Shown: positions 47,700 through 60,305 of the stretch, piece after piece
Layout: every line of letters starts with the position of its first letter
Position numbering within the stretch: the first letter of the stretch is position 1
Assembly (NCBI GenBank): GCA_944472155.2
Contig: OX235275.1
Span: forward strand, 27,332,865 to 27,396,864
Reading direction: 5' to 3'
DNA: 64,000 nt
From: Trichobilharzia szidati
Lineage: Eukaryota > Platyhelminthes > Trematoda > Strigeidida > Schistosomatidae
Notes under the pieces: generated by a model
What the model was told of the DNA's origin: nothing
Databases searched by the model: none
The model's input: the letters and a program-made list of their open reading frames with translations, nothing else
Position numbers and translations under genes: made by a program

Positions 47700-50190
47700 A
47701 TGTGCCTTCTCTAGGTATTGCAGTAAATTAATATTTGATTAGTTCTAGAAATAAATATTTTGTTAGTGAAATCAGTAGAGTGAAATAGTCTGTACATAGA
47801 GCGTTTGAAACTTATAACCGAGGTGCAGGTTCTGACTTCTAGGGACAGGCTGTTCTATATATTAGAATACATGACTGCGATGAAATTTTCGTGGATTAAT
47901 AATTTGAAGGCTGTTATTGTCAAAGTGCAAGTTTGGTAACGCAGATCGTAAGAGCCTTCCGGTGGGAACTGTATGTCCTCATAGTCTGAGAATGATAGTT
48001 TTTGAAGAACCTTAAAGAAGAATATTAAGTTCGTAATAGGCCATCTTATTCAAAGTGGGTCGAGATCTAGAGTCATGCACCGTGAGATATAGTCTTTCCT
48101 TCGATTGTAGTTAAGTGGCTTGGACGTGAAATATCGGTGGATAATTTCTATTCTCAGCTTGTCACATTTGCGAGTGCTGCTTATAATAAATGGATAGTAG
48201 TCTAGTAGTGGCCTTACCCACGTTTCGAATAGAGTGAGCTTGGCTTCATTGTCATGAAAGTTCCGAGATCATCCTTGACTTTAGGGTCTGTGATAACACT
48301 CGCTCAGAGAATGTTAAGTCACTAGACTACCTCACGTCTAAGTCAACGACATTTCGGAGTCTGGGTAGGTTAGGAGATTGAAGCGTTAATTTTATGTCGA
48401 TTGAGGGTGCACCGAAGAACATCCAAGCACATTTGTCCGGATTGAATTGTAGATTCCATAAAGATGATCAAGCAGTCACTTTATCCGATTCATTCTACAC
48501 AACATTCCGGAAGGGCTGGACTTATCCGGCATGTTGGTTGAAATTTCGCTCGGCAAATTTTTTTTGTCAATAATTTTTAAATAAAATTTTGTTATATGTT
48601 TTCTGGATTGATAGGAATTCTCATTTCCTGGCTAGTTATGTTGGTGTCCGCGTCATTTAATCTGACTGCGACACACTTAGCATATTGGTTGTAATGATTA
48701 GTGTTTCATGCTGAATGCGTCAAAACATCTCTACAATGAAGAAGATGGGGTAGCTGGGGGGTAATGTCATCTACACAAATAGTTTATTTCTTGTAGAAGC
48801 TGCAGCTTTCGACATAGTGTCATTCAATGAAGACTACGTCAAAATGTGGCTATTTTCGTGTGAAGAACAGTACTATGTGTTTAATCAGTACATGGTAATC
48901 ACCCATAAATGCCAACAGAACGTAAAACCAATGTGTAAACGAACGGCTACGGAACTGTAATCCAACATAACCGATTAACATGGACGAAAATGACCTTTGA
49001 GCGTCTCACTCCATCAGTGACCTTGAGCATGCGGGATAATTTCAGCCTCCGGAAGTACCAAGGGTCATCATACTGGAATGTATAAGCTCCTTTTGGGTCA
49101 TCTGCAAAGATGAATGGTTTCGCATGTGAGAAGCAAGTGCAAATGTCGTTGTTGTAAGGTGTGAATATGAGGGGCTCAATGACACTACCTTGAACTCCAC
49201 CAGAAGTAATTGAACTAGGTTTGGAAGTCTCAGATCTTAGTTTAACCATTTGAGACCTGTTGTTAATGAGTGATTCAGGCCATCCTAATAGTGAGTCACA
49301 TATTCCTAAAATGTTGAGCTTATGTATCAGCAGTAAATGGACAACGCGGTCGAATGCCTTAGGAAAGTCAAAGTAGATGACAAGTACTAGCTGTCTTCTG
49401 TCATGACTGCCGGTCACAAAATAAAAGTAGTCTGGGTGGCTTGTTAAACATGATTTGGATTTCAGGAATCCATGTTTGTTTGTACTTACAATATTGCAGA
49501 TAAGCATATGCTTGAGTGGGTGATCTTTAACTAGTCCCTCCATAATTCTAGGTGCTATAGGCGTGATATTTATCGGCCTGTGGTTGTTGACTTCCGTTTA
49601 CAAGCCGCATTTACGTTTATGTATGATAAATATTGTTTCCCATGTACCCGGGTAAGTTTGGGTTTCTACGGACATTTTGAATATTTTGAGGAGTAGTAAG
49701 GGAATGTCAGGACCATCATAATTATAGGAATACGGTGATATACCATCAGTGCCAAAACGTTTCGAGCATTTGAGAATTCTAATAGTTTGGTTATTGTTAG
49801 TATAAGTGAATTCAACGGTACTAATTTGTTTTAGTCTGGGTAAAGATGGCAGTTGCTCCATATTATTGACAGGGTGCATGCCGAGTAATGGGACTGTAGG
49901 CTGCAGTTGTCTGCAAATATTTTGTTGAATAATTCATACACGCCTGGAGAGTCAGTGTATAGCCTACCTTTGTTTATGAGGAGAGGAATGCTGTCATTTT
50001 TGCGATTCAGTTGCTTCTTCAGTATTTTTGTGAGAGTGTAGTGTACATTGTACCTTTGAACTTTTGTTTGAATGAACTCAGCCTGACCTTTAACCCCACT
50101 TCCACTTTGTATTCCTGAGCCTCCTGTACGGTTTCGGTTTCGCTCTCTCGCTGTGCTTTCAGCTAGCGCACTCTCTGAGCTGACCACCGT
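47700..50190 (-). pseudogene. CR1-like ORF2, reverse transcriptase and C-terminal region
   Basis: Minus strand, in order: a pre-RT block (49831-50187), an RT start with RFGTDGISPY (49598-49879), then IYFDFPKAFDRV (motif A with catalytic Asp), GGVQGSVIEPLIF (GVPQGSVLGPLLF block) and FIFADD (catalytic box) within 48947-49543, followed downstream (about 48240-47790) by a C-terminal region with RIEIIHRYFTSKPLNYNRRKDY and YDLRYQTCTL. Frameshifts break it into at least three pieces. It could belong to the same family as the endonuclease and ORF1 fragments at 1-5330, since it supplies the part missing there, but they do not overlap and this cannot be tested here. Confidence 0.72.
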
Positions 50191-50199
50191 CTCACCTGC

Positions 50200-50600
50200 A
50201 GATAAGTGCGTACCTCTTATTTCTTATCAAATTCTATATCTCTTTTGTGTAAGTGCAATTCTGTTCCAGTGACGCTTGCCATCTCAAGTCTTTTAACCTT
50301 GATTCCGTTTGTTAGTACTTGCACGTTAGGCAGAGTACTATTAAGGCCATAAGCGGTGAAGAAGTTTTGTAGGAGTGGTTACTTTTAGGTCGAAGTTAAT
50401 CTAAGCCTAACTCTTACAAGTGGTGAGTCTGAGTTTTCACCGTTTGCCTTCTTAGTAGCCTAACGTGTAAATAGTCCTCTTTCATATTGGCAATTTGCTT
50501 GTCACACAGAGTTATAAAATTTTACTTGCCTTGTTTTTACTTGTATTTTTTTGTTATCATATTTGGTATCATTTTATTAATATATCGTCCCCTGTGTAAA
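50200..50600 (+). promoter_or_regulatory. Possible Ty3/gypsy LTR end and leader
   Basis: Non-coding block directly upstream of gag. Around 50417-50440, TTACAAGTGGTGAGTC has the look of an LTR end followed by a tRNA primer-binding site beginning TGG. No second LTR is in the window, so this is only positional inference. Confidence 0.3.
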
Positions 50601-51245
50601 ATGACTGACACCAGTTCCGCCTCAGAAATGGCTATTACCTTGCAACTCCCCACCTTCTGGACTCATCATCCTGTTCCATGGTTCGGCCACATCGAAGCTA
50701 TGTTCGCCCTACGAAATGTACACTCACGAGAGACTAAGGTGAATCTAGTTATCGTAAGTCTTCCTGAGAACGTCATGGAAGAAGTATCTGATGTCCTCGC
50801 GGACCGATCCCCAGGCTTGTACGAGCGTCTCAAGCAGGCGCTTATTAAGCGCGTTGCACTTACCGACCAACAGAAAGTGCAGGAACTATTCAGAGATGTT
50901 CAGCTAGGTGATAGAAAGCCCACCCAACTGTTACGTCAAATGAGACAGTTGGTGGCTGACTTCAAAATAGACGACGCCTTCTTAAAACAGCTGTGGTTAC
51001 AACGATTACCACAGACGATTCAGACCATTTTAGCTCCAATCAACCATTCCCCCTTATCTGAACTAGCTGAAGCAGCCGATAGAGTAGTAGAGACTACTAC
51101 ATCCAACACGAACATCTCGGCTGCCGTTACAGTTAGTCCCACGCAGACTAAGAACTCCTCTGCCGAGGGGTCACCAAACGTTGATGTGGTGGCCCACATA
51201 ACTAAGCTATACGAGGAGATATGTAAGTTAAGACTCGATATGAGA
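50601..51245 (+). CDS. Ty3/gypsy-type LTR retrotransposon gag (5' part)
   Basis: The frame opens further upstream, but ATG 50601 (MTDTSSASEMAITLQLP) is the likely start because the residues before it are hydrophobic and unlike gag. After about 15 residues comes the typical capsid-like region: FWTHHPVPWFGHIEAMF, then VIVSLPENVMEEVSDVL, RLKQALIKRVALTDQQKVQ and LGDRKPTQLLRQMRQLV, which is the conserved gag core of flatworm and other animal gypsy elements. The reading stays intact for 215 codons until the gap at 51246; the zinc knuckle and pol would lie beyond. It is the least damaged retroelement ORF in the window, so it may be young. Confidence 0.85.
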
Positions 51246-51745
51246 NNNNNNNNNNNNNNNNNNNNNNNNNNNNNNNNNNNNNNNNNNNNNNNNNNNNNNN
51301 NNNNNNNNNNNNNNNNNNNNNNNNNNNNNNNNNNNNNNNNNNNNNNNNNNNNNNNNNNNNNNNNNNNNNNNNNNNNNNNNNNNNNNNNNNNNNNNNNNNN
51401 NNNNNNNNNNNNNNNNNNNNNNNNNNNNNNNNNNNNNNNNNNNNNNNNNNNNNNNNNNNNNNNNNNNNNNNNNNNNNNNNNNNNNNNNNNNNNNNNNNNN
51501 NNNNNNNNNNNNNNNNNNNNNNNNNNNNNNNNNNNNNNNNNNNNNNNNNNNNNNNNNNNNNNNNNNNNNNNNNNNNNNNNNNNNNNNNNNNNNNNNNNNN
51601 NNNNNNNNNNNNNNNNNNNNNNNNNNNNNNNNNNNNNNNNNNNNNNNNNNNNNNNNNNNNNNNNNNNNNNNNNNNNNNNNNNNNNNNNNNNNNNNNNNNN
51701 NNNNNNNNNNNNNNNNNNNNNNNNNNNNNNNNNNNNNNNNNNNNN
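51246..51745. other. Assembly gap (500 N)
   Basis: Exactly 500 unknown bases between the gypsy gag and the inverted arm. The gap size cannot contain the rest of a typical gypsy element (about 4 kb), so the true distance or junction is unknown. Confidence 0.99.
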
Positions 51746-52600
51746 GTGATGGCTTGACACGTGATGTCATCCAATGGTCTTCTTCTAGTGTGTTCAATCG
51801 CTCTCCATTTACTTCGAACTATCTGTTGAGCAGTAGCTTCTCACCTGTTGGTATCTTCTCGTGGTCGCTTGCTGTTAATTCTTTCAGGTTGACCAGTTGA
51901 TCTTCGTACTGGAGGCAGAGAAGGGGGCAGCTGTTCGTAGAGATCTAAATTATTCTGTCAGAAATGCCCCCGTGACTCCGTAGCTATGTCTCTCACCCAT
52001 AGACAAGAACTGACTGACTGAACATTTGTGTTGAATATCCGAATCTTGTTCCTTGTGCTGAGTGGGTGCAGAAGATTTTCAAACTGATTTCAGAGTAATG
52101 AAGCTTTGTCTTTCTCTTTCATTTCTGATATTCACGTCTGAATCCGTTTTGTGTGACTGCAGTTGTACTGATGCCTCCTGTACAGGTAAGAGAGGTGGTC
52201 AATTCGAAATACATCCAATTGATGGTCACTGGCGCTCGATGTTCAGATGTGGCCCTGTATTCGACAACTTCCTCTTCTGGCAGCCTGTGGGTTTTCGAGC
52301 TTGTCTCATAGTAGACATAAGTAAGTCATCCGCGACGTCCACATCTTCCTCAGTCTGCTAATCAGTACTTCAGCATATCACTGTCTTCTCACTCTCCGAA
52401 ATCTGATGGTCAATCGAGTCCGATGAAATTGGCAGCGTCATCGGTGATGGCAGGCAGGAAGCCTTGTCTAACTGATGTTTTCACTTCAGATACATCACTG
52501 AGTCGTCCATTGTGAACCACGTGATATATATGCCTTTCAAATAGGGAGCTGATGAATGAGGTCGGCAAATACTTTGTGCAGGCCACAGTGCTACACTCAA
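51746..52600 (-). pseudogene. RTE-like reverse transcriptase relic, inverted arm
   Basis: Minus-strand mirror of 43100-43980; YHVVHNGRLSDVSEVKTSV at about 52470-52530 is the clearest block. Broken by stops. Confidence 0.65.
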
Positions 52601-53804
52601 TGCTAACAGGCACAGGTGAGGTATTTCCCTATCACTTCATGTCGCCTTCAAGTCTTTCTAACTACCTGGTTGATGTCCCTTACAGTTTCGAATGTCTATC
52701 AAGGTGCATTAATCACCTCTTCACTCATTCGTTCCTTCACTCATTCATTTATCCACTTATTCATTATCACATCTCCACATTGCACATGGAATTTTACCTT
52801 GATGATGAAGGCAAATCCACGATAGATCCTACGCTCTCCAGTGACGGCATTTCATCTCCGCATTAGTCAATACTATACTGTAGTGTCAAATGAGATCTGA
52901 TGAAGTTTGTTTCAGGATGTCACTTTCATTTCTCCCAACTGAAACTGATCAACACACATTCTGCATACAAGTCTTCTGTAGTTGTGAGTAGTCTCAGGGA
53001 CATTATGGCGTCCATTGATTGCACTGGCTGACTTTCGATGGAAAAGTATCGACCAGGTATCGGTAGTGAAATTATATTTAGACGACATGTTGAGTAGAGG
53101 ATCGAACGCTTTTGCAGATGACCAGTAATGGCATGATATGCATCATATATACACATCTATGTGGATATTCTTTAACGACGAATCATTGATTTATATTCAC
53201 AGCATTTAAATTCATGTAATGATAAATTTTCGCTCACTCTTCAAGATTTTATCCAAGTATTCTACATTAGTTGAAAAAGGGAGGCAAATAAATCAGCAAT
53301 TTATGAAAATGTTTAGTATCTAATTTTTCACAGGGTAATATGGAAGCTACAGGAGTGAAAACGATCTGACATCAGTTGCAGAATCACTGGAAAAGCAACA
53401 GGGAGTACGGACAGCTATTTCGCCAACCCAGTTTTGTACTATTCAGCAGTGCGCACGCATGACAGGAGTGTGAATTCAGGACATTCCGGTCACGACGCCA
53501 GCTGGTAGGCCATTCAACCACTGACACCTGACCCATTAATCGATGAATTCCAACTTCTGCCTATCCGTGATACGTAACGAGCGCAACCACCAGTGCGACC
53601 AGCCATTTACACTCATTACGACACGAGGACAGTTACTTGACTGTGACACTGGCTGGCGCTTGCTCCCCTTATGCATCACGAATATGCAGAAGCTGAGATA
53701 CATGGACCATTAAGTTGGGTCCAAGTCACCAATTTGTCTATCAGCTCACCTCGTAACAAGATAATCTTGCTTTCAAACGGTCGTGTGTGTGTGTGTACTA
53801 CCGA

Positions 53805-53902
53805 TCAGTCAAAAACTAGGCTGACGAAACAGCTGTGCAGTGTGCCATTCTGGTTTTCCAATGGTTGTCGACTCATGATCAATGCTGTTGCCAATGAAGT
53901 CC
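53805..53902 (-). CDS. Candidate last exon, copy R1
   Basis: Acceptor ATTCACCTGCAG (minus strand) before 53902; phase 1 entry; open to TGA at 53805-53807 (32 codons), keeping LHSCFVSLVFD. Shorter than the other copies by an earlier stop. Confidence 0.33.
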
Positions 53903-56900
53903 CTGCAGGTGAATACTTGATGCACAACATGAAAGTTATCTGGGAAGCAATTGAGAGTGTTGCTTGAATCCTCCGCTCAGGTGAATGATATTGCAGTTTT
54001 GTGTTCACTGTGAGCTGGATGGTTCAGCTGCAAAGTGAATGCTGAATATCCGGCCTGGAGAGACAATTAACGCCTTCCTAATGACCTATCCAGCGCGGGA
54101 ATGACGCCAACACTGACCTCCTTACATCTGGTGGATTCAATCACTCTCTTGATGTAGAGGATTCAAATGAATCTTTACATTTCCAACGAATTTTCAGAAA
54201 ATCTGCTTCTCTGTTCCATCGACACAGAAGGCTGCCCAAATCCAGATGGCTTGCTCACTTCTCTAGGTTTTCGAATCATAAACGCATGCATGACCCAGGG
54301 TTATTAGGTCAGTGAAGATTCTAGGTAGGTGTGGACAGTCAGTGAATCACTGGAGTGAACAAACTCCATATCGAAATTAGTTGAGTTAACACTAGTAGTC
54401 CGAGTAGGTTATTCGCAGTGTGGGCGGTGAACTACTGGTGAATTAATTGACAAGCATATTCTGTTACGCTGGCAGACGATCAAAGTTCAGAGAGGAATAA
54501 TAAGCACTGACGCAGCAAGAGAAGAGGACGAGAAAGAAACTCTTGTAAGCGAACCTGCTTTAAGAAGCTTTTCTCTTGCATTCGGATCATCTGAAAAGAA
54601 TGAAAGCAATTAGTGAGAAGTTGTCACGTGTTTCTATGAGGTCATTGGAAGCAATGACATGAAACTTACATAGAATGAAATGATAGGATGATATTTTGAA
54701 AGATAAATATTGACGAGTACATTTGAGTTTTGGTTAGATCAGTCAATGAATAATTACACATCACGTGTGATTGCTGTCGGATGTGAAATGTTTCACATTA
54801 CTGAGAGCGAACCTATCACCGATGACATCTGTTGTACTCACAGACACGATTCTTCACAGATTTCATCGAAACAGTTAGTAGGATTTGGGAAAGCCACCTA
54901 AAACTGCTATATCATCTTTAATTTCAGTCATATTGCCTCAGTAATCTCCTTTCATGATTACGTCAACAGAAGTGTCGAGCATTTCAAGTAACTCATTGAC
55001 ACGTCTTTGCATATCCGAAAGACAACACCTTTCGAAACTGAATTGACCATGATCCCGTGAACAGAAATTGAATCTTGCTTAGTGTCGACTGATTCTCATT
55101 CCTGTTAACTACATTCATGTGATTAAATTCGAAGCGTGTTCGTGAGGTATCTGTCCCAAAGAACATTTGGCTATCCATATTTTCCTTCGTTCAAATCCTA
55201 ATCAGAATTAACTGTCTCCAATTACCTGTCTTATTTGTTAAATGGTTGCAGTGAATCGACTGAAGGCAGCCCTGACTCACAAGAGTTTCCTGCTTGTTGG
55301 TATTTGCTAGTCAGCAAGGCATATCTGCAGTCCTAAAGGATCTCATATCCCCTGCAGTCAGTCACCTTGCCACTGAGCTAGCTGGATATTCGCGCTCGTG
55401 AATGACCGACCTGCTGTAGGACTGTATTCCTGATTAGTGCCAGCCAACATGCACGAAATTGTGAGCCAGGAGTGGCCTCCTGTCAATTGCCTCCAAATAT
55501 CTGATAACACGAATTCTGAGTAAACCGTGCTGGAGATCCACCGAGCTTGTTGGTGGCCACATTGCAAACTTGACTGATAGAATTCAGTCAGCAGCAAGCG
55601 CCAGGCATAACAGGCATGACACCAGTCTGTGTCCAATCGAAGTATTACATGTCTCATAGCTCAACTGCATTCCACACATTTCATTGATATAAGAATAAAA
55701 CTTGGGCACTGTGGTAGAGTGTAATTCCATTATGGGTAAATTTTTATTTTGATAGAGTCTCACAGTGTTATACAGTAATATTTACTGATGACGTTTCGAG
55801 CACAAACTATTGCTCATAATCATATCAACTTGATATGATTATGAGCAATAGTTTGTGCTCGAAACGTCATCAGTAAATATTACTGTATAACACTGTGAGA
55901 CTCTATCAAAATAAAAATTTACCCATAATGGAATTCCACACAATTCATCTTTCATTTTCGCCTTGTGCGTCGTTGTACTGAAAACTTTGTATCCTCGAAA
56001 ACTGAGACGGTGTGTAGTACTCATCATCATACATGTAAAATTTCCTTTATTTAGATGACGCAATGTGGACACTATTGGTACTCGAGCAAGTGCCCGGAGA
56101 AGTCTGTGGTTTCTTGCTTACCTTCTACAACATAAGTTTTATTCATTCGAATATCTGTGCAAATGAATTAGACAAACACACATAGATTTAGATAAATGCG
56201 TTGATAAGATGAATGATACGAAAGAGATATCTGAAACACGTGGATGTCCTTGGACACTTCATCAAGTTTGTGAAGGAACTGCATGTCAACATGTGACGTC
56301 AGTGTCAATGCGTATTATTTGTCAAATGCTGTTAACAAACAACACCGATTTTACAGGTGAAATCAGTGAATGCCAGCGTCATCAAAGCCTGCATACTCAC
56401 TCAAATCATCGATTGCAGACAGTCCTATATCCTCGAGGACGAAAGTCTGCATTCAAGTGGTTGTTGGATTCGTGTCTAAGTGCCTGTATGGTGGATGAGG
56501 CGTGTTCTATCCTTGGTGTGGTTTGTGTTGCTACTGTGATCGCAGTGGACTGAGAGAGGTCCCAAGTCAGGAGGACACAGCCATCTGGCGCCTGATGATT
56601 CCATCCACAGATTCGCGTTGGTGGAGAATTCTTCAATGAAATACATACAGTCACCCTCAAAAGCTCAACATCCAAGGTAAGAGATGCCAACACAGAAACT
56701 GAAGTAGATAACTCGATAAAATTCTCAAATCAAACTTAGATTTGCTCACATTCAACAACGATTTTCATTAGTCCAATGCGTTCAGCTGTAAAAAGAAAGA
56801 GACGAATTTCGAGTTAGACTGCAAGTATAAAGTATTCGCGTCGAGCAAGCGGCTTATCGTGCTCAGCGGTGACAGCTGAACTGATATTTGCACGAAGAAT

Positions 56901-59325
56901 TGTGTGTATGAGAAGTGTTATACTTGGTGTTTGAGAACCCATATCCAGCATGGCTGCAGATATGTTGTACTGGATCTGCGAGTGGTGTGATTATCGGACA
57001 TCTCATCAACACTGCCCATTCCATATGAGCAAATGCCTCCTGCTTCAAAGTAATCTACAGAACAAAAATAACCTGCATAAGGCCATACCGTTTCGTCTCC
57101 TTAGTACTGCTGAAGTCTAAGACTTTCACACACGAGGAAACCATTCAACTATTCCTACTTTCATGGTAACAAAGGCGTTGATTTCTGCTGACTTGTGATT
57201 TGTGTACTTGTCTTTCTGATCCCCTGAAACTCTTGCATTTCTCTACAACTTTTGCACAATTCAATATTCTAATTCGTTTCCATGTGCATCCAGATCACAA
57301 GTCACTCATTATATTATTCACCTCATTTAGTAGCTGTAATACACTTGTCGAACTTCTGTGATGCATCCACCACCCTCCAATAAATCGTGAACCCACCAGT
57401 CACAACTTCATTACTCATCAAATGTTTGAAGTATTGTGATGTCGTGAACAATAACCCTGACTAATGTTTAATCTTGTTTCTCTCACAAACACAATGTACA
57501 CGCACAAACATACTCACACACACACACGCGTACAACAATGATTAGATATAATGCGATTGTAGAGCTGAGTGAATGAATTCGCCACCGAAAAGAGACCCTT
57601 CGATGAACTACGTGGATTTTGTGTTCACTAGTGTCTGGATGAGTATTACTCATGAATGCATCTGCGCGTCAGTCTCAAGGGTCGACTGGAGGTCGACGCA
57701 TACTTTCACCGAATAATACCTAAACGATTGGATGACTTCCACGTTGCTCTGTGTTCCTGTGGTCAGACAGTCACAAACACATTCCGACTACTATTGAATC
57801 AACTGTCGAAGACAGGAGGGAGTATGATGAAATACTCCTCTTCACTGTCTAATTTATAGGCAAATTGAGAATAATGCCTTGGTGGTGATTGATTTAACAA
57901 AGCATTCGTCATAATCAGTGACCCAATCGGAAGGTTGGTAAAAACAAATGAACACATTGATGCTGGTCTCGCTAATTCCACTTCCAGTGATTATGGAGTC
58001 GAGTGACTGAAATCATTGGATATCACATAGGCTTACCTCTAGATAAATCCCTCAGAAAATGTGAGTATTCTGTGAAGAGAATTGTTGTGTTTAGTTACTC
58101 AGGACATACAAAATGAAATACATTTGAATAAAATTCGCATAATGTTCGTCAGAATATATTGAGTTAACAACTGTTCGGCACTTGAAAGCACCTTCTTGAC
58201 TTCGACGCATGCTGGTTTCCTGCACATGGTGTCAGCTGGTGAAGTGATATTATTATTTCGTGTCAGTAAACCGTCAGCGCATTGTGGAGTAGATCAAATT
58301 AATTGTAGCTTTATTTCGATAGCTACACATTATGATGAGTTGTTGGTTTGACATATTTTCAGATTTCGAGAGCACTTACTGCTGTCGATCACAGCCAGCT
58401 ATTGTTGGAATTGTTCTCTTTCATATCACGAAATTGCTCTTTGTTTAGTTGAGTTTTGTTTCATTTATTTTTGTGTGTGGTGAAAAATGTATTCTCGGTG
58501 GCCGATAGAAGTGCTGCCGAGTCACTCATGTCACATGTATCCAGCGTGACTAGCCTGAATATGGATTCCGTTGTTATCAGTCTCTTCTTCCATTTGTTCA
58601 TATTAGAAGGCAGAATGAGAGTACTGTCGCAATCAATGTGCAGTCTAGCTAGCACGGGTAGTTGTTCAATTTCTTCCCCTTTTTCTCTAGTGAATTTCCA
58701 CACTGAGTCTACATGACTACTGTTTATGTGTGAGTCGATCCTATCTGTATCATTCTTTCTTCCTATTATTCATCTGTTATCTGCATATCTCCGTTGATGG
58801 TTTGTATGGTTCAGGTGGATTTTCCTCGATAAAATCCACGAATATATCGGCTTTTATTGATGAGATCGGCGATCCGATGAACAATGCTTCATTTTGTTCC
58901 TCGTGAACACCTAACGGATTTCGCCGATCAAAGTCAAAGATTCCTCTATCCCCTTTTAATTGAAAGTGTCCTGATACAGTGTTTCTGATTCATTCGTCTA
59001 TTGGAAGCGTCGTGGGTGTCCAGGTATTCTGAGTCAGCCATTCCGAAATCATCATGAATGACACTGACGCCTCTGGCCAATGAATACCAGATGGGGAACA
59101 ACTTCACTATGTATGCGGATTAAGCTGTGATTGGAATTCTGCTTACTCAGCCGACTAAATCCTCGATAAGAATTTCTCATACATGATCTTCGCCAATCAA
59201 AGTAGCGGAAAAAGTGTTGTATTAGTTTCATTAGGCTACTCCTCCTTCCCCTATCATGGGTGCACAATATTTAAAATACTGTATACGCTTACTTTCGATA
59301 TCGTCACCGACAGTCCTCCACGAAT
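53805..59325 (-). CDS. Micro-exon gene (MEG-like), inverted copy R1
   Basis: Minus-strand exons in transcription order: e 59293-59325, f 58037-58069, a 56122-56154, b 54555-54590 and a tentative last exon 53805-53902. All micro-exons are phase 1-1 with AG/GT intact. Its natural 5' part is lost: SPx, c and d fall in the deletion at about 60298 and SPy survives only as a 3' remnant (60191-60218) without its ATG. It could be expressed only if transcription comes from upstream gene copy R0, to which it can be spliced in frame. A palindromic insertion (55685-55932) lies in the intron between a and b, about 190 bp from exon a. Confidence 0.55.
54555..54590 (-). CDS. Micro-exon b, copy R1 (36 bp)
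   Basis: Minus strand: acceptor CATTCTTTTCAG, donor GTTCGC (weak); 36 bp, phase 1-1, encoding (D)DPNAREKLLKA(G). Confidence 0.78.
55669..55684. repeat. Target-site duplication of palindromic insertion, left
   Basis: ATTCCACACATTTCAT here and ATTCCACACAATTCAT at 55933-55948 (one mismatch) flank the palindromic insertion. Unit 3 has only one copy of this site, near 39990-40005. Confidence 0.6.
55685..55932. mobile_element. Palindromic insertion, probably PLE-end derived
   Basis: Absent from the matching place in unit 3. 55723-55935 is a 213-bp palindrome, apparently perfect, with arms of 106 bp around a single base at 55829; 38 bp outside it on the left are not palindromic. The arms contain CTGATGACGTTTCGAGC / GCTCGAAACGTCATCAG, a motif type often seen near the ends of Penelope-like elements, hence the tentative assignment. 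Confidence 0.65.
55933..55948. repeat. Target-site duplication of palindromic insertion, right
   Basis: Second copy (one mismatch) of the 16-bp site at 55669-55684. Confidence 0.6.
56122..56154 (-). CDS. Micro-exon a, copy R1 (33 bp)
   Basis: Minus strand: acceptor TTTGCACAG, donor GTAAGCAAG; 33 bp, phase 1-1, encoding (D)IRMNKTYVVE. Confidence 0.8.
58037..58069 (-). CDS. Micro-exon f, copy R1 (33 bp)
   Basis: Minus strand: acceptor CTCTTCACAG, donor GTAAGCC; 33 bp, phase 1-1, encoding (E/K)YSHFLRDLSR. Confidence 0.8.
58450..58990 (-). pseudogene. Penelope-like element relic, inverted arm
   Basis: Minus strand: IGSPISSIKADIFVDFIEEN at about 58885-58826 is the PLE RT signature, and 58640-58460 carries the C-terminal ESIFRLVTLDTCD part. 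It is shorter than the copies at 23740 and 36300 by an internal deletion of about 0.6 kb. Confidence 0.65.
59293..59325 (-). CDS. Micro-exon e, copy R1 (33 bp)
   Basis: Minus strand: acceptor CTTACTTGTTTACAG, donor GTAAGCG; 33 bp, phase 1-1, encoding (D/Y)SWRTVGDDIE. Confidence 0.8.
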
Positions 59326-60190
59326 CTGTAAACAAGTAAGAAAGTGTCATCAATGACAAGAGAAATACATGTGGCTGTTTGTGTGCAGTTGCAGAGTAGG
59401 CTCCATCATACGATGAATAGGTTTCAAATGAATCCAATGTGTGCAATCAATCATTTCTGTGTATTTGAGTCACAAACCTCTTACACTGGAAAGGCACATT
59501 TCGTGGCGAAGTATGAAGACAATCTGAATGAAGTTGTAACCCCATTCCTCAGCATCCAGGTGGTGGGAATGTAGGTGAAATAACAGACTGAGCAGTAGGC
59601 AAAGCAGTGTCTATCTGAAGTCTTCAGACATATCACATTAAAATCATTCTCTGCGAAGATCAAATTATTGTGAGTGATTCTATAAATATATGCAAATGTG
59701 ACTTGACTTCACGCTTGGTCTTGTCTGACGAGTATGCCAATCTTTCAGTGACGCATTTTGAGGATGCTTGTGCATTTGACATATCCATACTTCTCTGCCA
59801 CTAGATGGCCAGCTTGAATACTTATTATACCTGAATATAAATCAAACGCGATGAAACTCATTCTGTTTGACTAAAATTACTTTACCTATTCAATCATTCA
59901 TTTCTTTGAATATCGAAATATGTTCAGACACATTTTAATTGTGTTGTGAAGTACCGTTTAACACTTTTCAGGAAGGCGAATACAATGTGCCATGTTGGAT
60001 CAGTCTATAACCCTTATGGAAGAGCAATAAAGGAGTTGAAAATATAGTGCAAAAAAATACTTTGTGAACTCTGTGTGACATGCATGGCTTTTGCCAGGAA
60101 GACATTTGTTATTCTTATTATTATGATGATGGTAAAGATAACTTCAAATTCTTCGTCTGTGTTCCTCAAGCAAAAGCATTACCTACTCAC

Positions 60191-60218
60191 AGACGAAAGC
60201 AAGGCTCACAATCCACGT
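60191..60218 (-). pseudogene. Remnant of first exon SPy
   Basis: Only the 3' part of the SPy exon (encoding W-IVSLAFV) and its donor GTGAGTAGG are left; the start codon and first residues are replaced by unrelated sequence. Confidence 0.6.
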
Positions 60219-60289
60219 GAAAACTCATGATGATGGCAGGTCGCTATCAACAATACAGCCAGTGTGACAGACAAGAAAAAAGCTTATTT

Positions 60290-60305
60290 GGTAGGCGGAT
60301 GGCGT
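60290..60305. other. Deletion junction in the inverted arm
   Basis: To the left the arm matches about 34850 of unit 2, to the right about 28990. The missing 5.9 kb would contain the last exon of one gene and SPx, c and d of the next. Confidence 0.75.

Noticed and set aside
55777..55865. CTGATGA and GAAAC boxes in the palindrome, suggesting a hammerhead ribozyme.
   Set aside because: The two boxes are complementary parts of the palindrome arms and pair with each other, so no hammerhead core is left free.
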